The translations under genes and the position numbers were made by a program. This document shows, piece by piece, positions 61,848-64,000 of a DNA stretch of 64,000 nt. The notes beneath the pieces are model-generated. The model did no database searches. It was not told the origin of the DNA and worked only from the letters and a program-made list of their open reading frames with translations. The stretch comes from Lotus japonicus. Lineage: Eukaryota > Streptophyta > Magnoliopsida > Fabales > Fabaceae. The stretch covers positions 65,184,722 through 65,248,721 of the forward strand of contig NC_080045.1 of assembly GCF_012489685.1 (NCBI RefSeq). The letters run 5' to 3'. Within the stretch, counting starts at the first letter, position 1. Each line of letters begins with the position of its first letter.

Positions 61848-62380
61848 GGCTTAATTTCACTTTTGGTCCCCCAACTATTGCCTTCCTGCGAAAATCGTCC
61901 TCAAACTTCAAAATTAGCAAAAACGTCATCCAACTATACATGTTGTTGCACTTTTGGTTTGCCGTTTGCCTTCCGTGAGAAAACTAACGTGAGAAGCTGA
62001 TGTGGCTCCCTCACACGTGTCTCACGTGACTTTCTTTAGAGTCCTTGATGACTGGACAAGTCACATACTTCTCACGTGACTCTAAAACGCTCCAACGGTC
62101 ATCTCCCTCCTCCATCGTTTTCTTCACCATGGGAACCCTTAAAAGAGTGACGTGAGAAGCATGTGACTTGTCCAGTCATCAAGCTCTCTGAAGAAAGTCA
62201 CGTGAGACACGCGTGAGGGAGCCACATCAGCTTTTCACGTTAGTTTTCTCACGGAAGGCAAACGACAGACTAAAAGTGCAACTACATGTATAGTTGGAGG
62301 ACCTTTTTTGCGAATTTTAAATTATGAGGACGATTTTCGCAGGAAGGCAATAGTTGGGGGACCAAAAGTGCAATTAAGCC
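61848..62380. mobile_element. Foldback Mutator-like MITE (533 bp)
   Basis: Very long inverted arms (about 215 bp each) start GGCTTAATTTCACTTTTGG. The right arm, ending 62380, is nearly its reverse complement. A perfect 9-bp duplication ttttgttta flanks it (61839-61847, 62381-62389), fitting a Mutator-type element. The arms include gcctgacgtgag-like and CACGTGAC motifs. No coding sequence. Transcripts could form a long hairpin. Confidence 0.85.
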
Positions 62381-63195
62381 TTTTGTTTATATTATGGTAG
62401 CGGTAATGTTGACACAGAAGTTTCTCATTTGTCATCAAATTGAAAAAAAAAAAAATCTATTTGGAATTCTAAGCAATATTCTTTCACATAGCCTGATTGG
62501 TTGAATCTTGATAATGTAACAAGACATTTTTTTGTCAAATTTTTGGTTTTGCATGATGCTTTGTAAGTTAACTAGTGTAGTGACCCCCAAATGGGGAAGA
62601 GGCACGCAAGGTGAGTATTCAGAGTTTCCTTTAGTGCACTTAAAACCTAGAAAAATTAGGATTTTTTGGTTTGAGCAAACATGTTATATTTTCTATTTCT
62701 TGTTTTACATATAATTACATAAGCCTAATATGATTTAGGAAAAGTTTATGAGGATGTCTGTGGTAATTATGATGTTCACTATGCATCTCAATCAAACCCT
62801 GAATGCCACTCAAGGAAGATTTTACTGCATTTTGTATTTCCTTATTTCCTAATGTGATTGGGCTTAATTGGCTTCTAATCTATGGCATGTCCTTTTCCTT
62901 TTTTTTAGTTTCAGTCGTAATAGATGATGATGTATCTGAGGTTTTACCGAAGATGAATTGAAGAGCTCAAGTAAAGATGATGATTCAGATGACGATGAAA
63001 GAGAAAATGACCTTTTTTGTTTTTGTTTGAAAAGCCTGGAGGTCAAGGTCAATATTAGTATGTTGAATAAAACCTGTGATAGAACAAATATTATATACTG
63101 AAAATAAATTAGGGAGAGATGAAGTATACCGGCTTTTGTACCTAAGTGGTATAGTTTATTTTGGAAATTACAGTTTTGAGGTTTTTTTTTTATTT
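62381..63195. other. Spacer between foldbacks
   Basis: A/T-rich sequence with poly-A tract (62443). Possible small acidic/Ser-rich frame on either strand near 62900-63050 (SSSESSSLLELFNSSS on the minus strand), not supported. No gene called. Confidence 0.35.
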
Positions 63196-63204
63196 ACCAA
63201 ACTA

Positions 63205-64000
63205 GTATAAATCGCCACTGTCAGTGGCGATTCTATTTTTTTTTTTTTACTTTTTAAAAGAATCGTCAATGCTATTGGGGTTTTTGTTTTTTTTTTTCGT
63301 TTTTTAAATAAATCGCCAACCATGTTGGCGTTTTCTTTTCTTTTTTTTTTAATTTTTTTTTCTTAAAATCGCCAGCCCAGTTGGCGTTTTCTTTTTTTAT
63401 TTTATTTATTTTTTTCTTAAAATCGCCAACAGTTAGTGTTTTCTTATTTTTCTTTTTATTTATTTTTTCCTTATTTTTTCCAAATAAATCGCCAACAGTG
63501 CTTCCAACCGGAAATGAAAATCAAGTGCTGGAAGAACCTCGAAGGCAACGACCCCAACGTGTGCGGAAAAAAATCCATGGTTGCTCGACTCCACAATAAA
63601 AAATAATTTTCGCTTGAACTAAATTATGTAATGCATATGTTTATCCTTAAATATCAGTTCAAATATTTATGATCAAAGTGTTGCAAAAGTGAGTAATGAC
63701 ACAAAATTGTGTGTGAGTATCAATTGATTAAATACCATTTTAATTACTATTTTTAAAAAAAATTAAAAAAACAAAAAGTAGAAAAGCCAACTGTGTTGGC
63801 GATTTTAAGAAAAAAAAAATAAGAAAACACCAATTGTGTTGGCAATTTTAAGAAAAAAAATTAAAAAAAAAAAGAAAAGAAAACGCCAACATGGTTGGCG
63901 ATTTATTAAAAAAACAAAAACAAAACAAAAACAAAAACGCCAATAGCATTAGCGATTCTTTTAAAAAGTAAAAAAAAATAGAATTGTCACTGACAGTGGC
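63205..64000. repeat. Large inverted array of CGCCAAC/GTTGGCG palindromes
   Basis: The left half (63205-63510) contains about five short palindromes 60-80 bp apart, e.g. CGCCACTGTCAGTGGCG and CGCCAACCATGTTGGCG, separated by T-rich tracts. The right half (63785-64000) mirrors them in inverted order with A-rich tracts and runs off the window end. The centre (63510-63780) holds an Arg-rich tail frame (EEPRRQRPQRVRKK) ending at 63599. It looks like a long foldback element, truncated by the window. Confidence 0.7.

Noticed and set aside
63205..64000. CRISPR-like spaced repeats
   Set aside because: Repeats are irregular, palindromic and separated by homopolymer tracts in a plant nuclear context.

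Overview
This is a plant nuclear genome window: AT-rich spacers, GT-AG introns, no bacterial-style operons, and copia/TRIM, LINE, SINE, hAT, Mutator and Tc1/mariner-type repeat debris. Protein similarity and repeat families (TRIM terminal repeats with TCCCACATTGGCTAG-type cores, Mutator foldbacks starting GGCTTAATT) point to a dicot, most likely a legume. The species call is inference only.

Layout. 0-16 kb: three minus-strand genes, a tandem CCCH zinc-finger protein (1569-3309), a two-B-box protein (7778-10621) and a SUMO-like protein (13353-15185). 15.8-16.5 kb: a LINE remnant split by a hAT-type element. 16.5-30.3 kb: two tandem minus-strand copies of a BAT1/GABA-permease-type amino-acid transporter, each with eight coding exons including a 19-nt microexon, separated by a plus-strand TAF8-like histone-fold gene. 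30.3-37.4 kb: no gene I can support, although there are gene-like fragments. 37.4-47.3 kb: two minus-strand lipid phosphate phosphatases flanking a plus-strand GNAT acetyltransferase. The proximal phosphatase copy has lost residues in two of its three catalytic motifs. 47.3-50.4 kb: repeats. 59.9-61.3 kb: a plus-strand serpin with a frameshift. 61.8-64 kb: two foldback elements.

The highlight is a complete 9,231-bp Mutator-like element at 50,429-59,659. It has about 41-bp terminal inverted repeats and a perfect 9-bp target-site duplication (ggaacagaa). All its genes are on the minus strand: an intact HROB-type OB-fold gene; a MULE transposase whose frame continues, past a single in-frame TAG, into an OTU cysteine-protease domain; and a 701-aa plant mobile domain (PMD) protein whose N-terminus copies the histone H3 tail (ARTKQT) and whose C-terminus is a Gly/Arg tail. 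Every spacer of the element carries clusters of a 25-bp dyad-symmetric repeat (arms like AGTCCGAA / TTCGGACT). These look like an element-wide set of protein-binding sites. I infer a self-contained transposition and anti-silencing cassette.

The order CCCH / B-box / SUMO-like matches my memory of Arabidopsis At1g68200-At1g68190-At1g68185. The neighbouring transporter / phosphatase pair matches At2g01170-At2g01180. This suggests conserved microsynteny around these genes. Exon coordinates were read by eye from splice signals and frame continuity, without transcripts.
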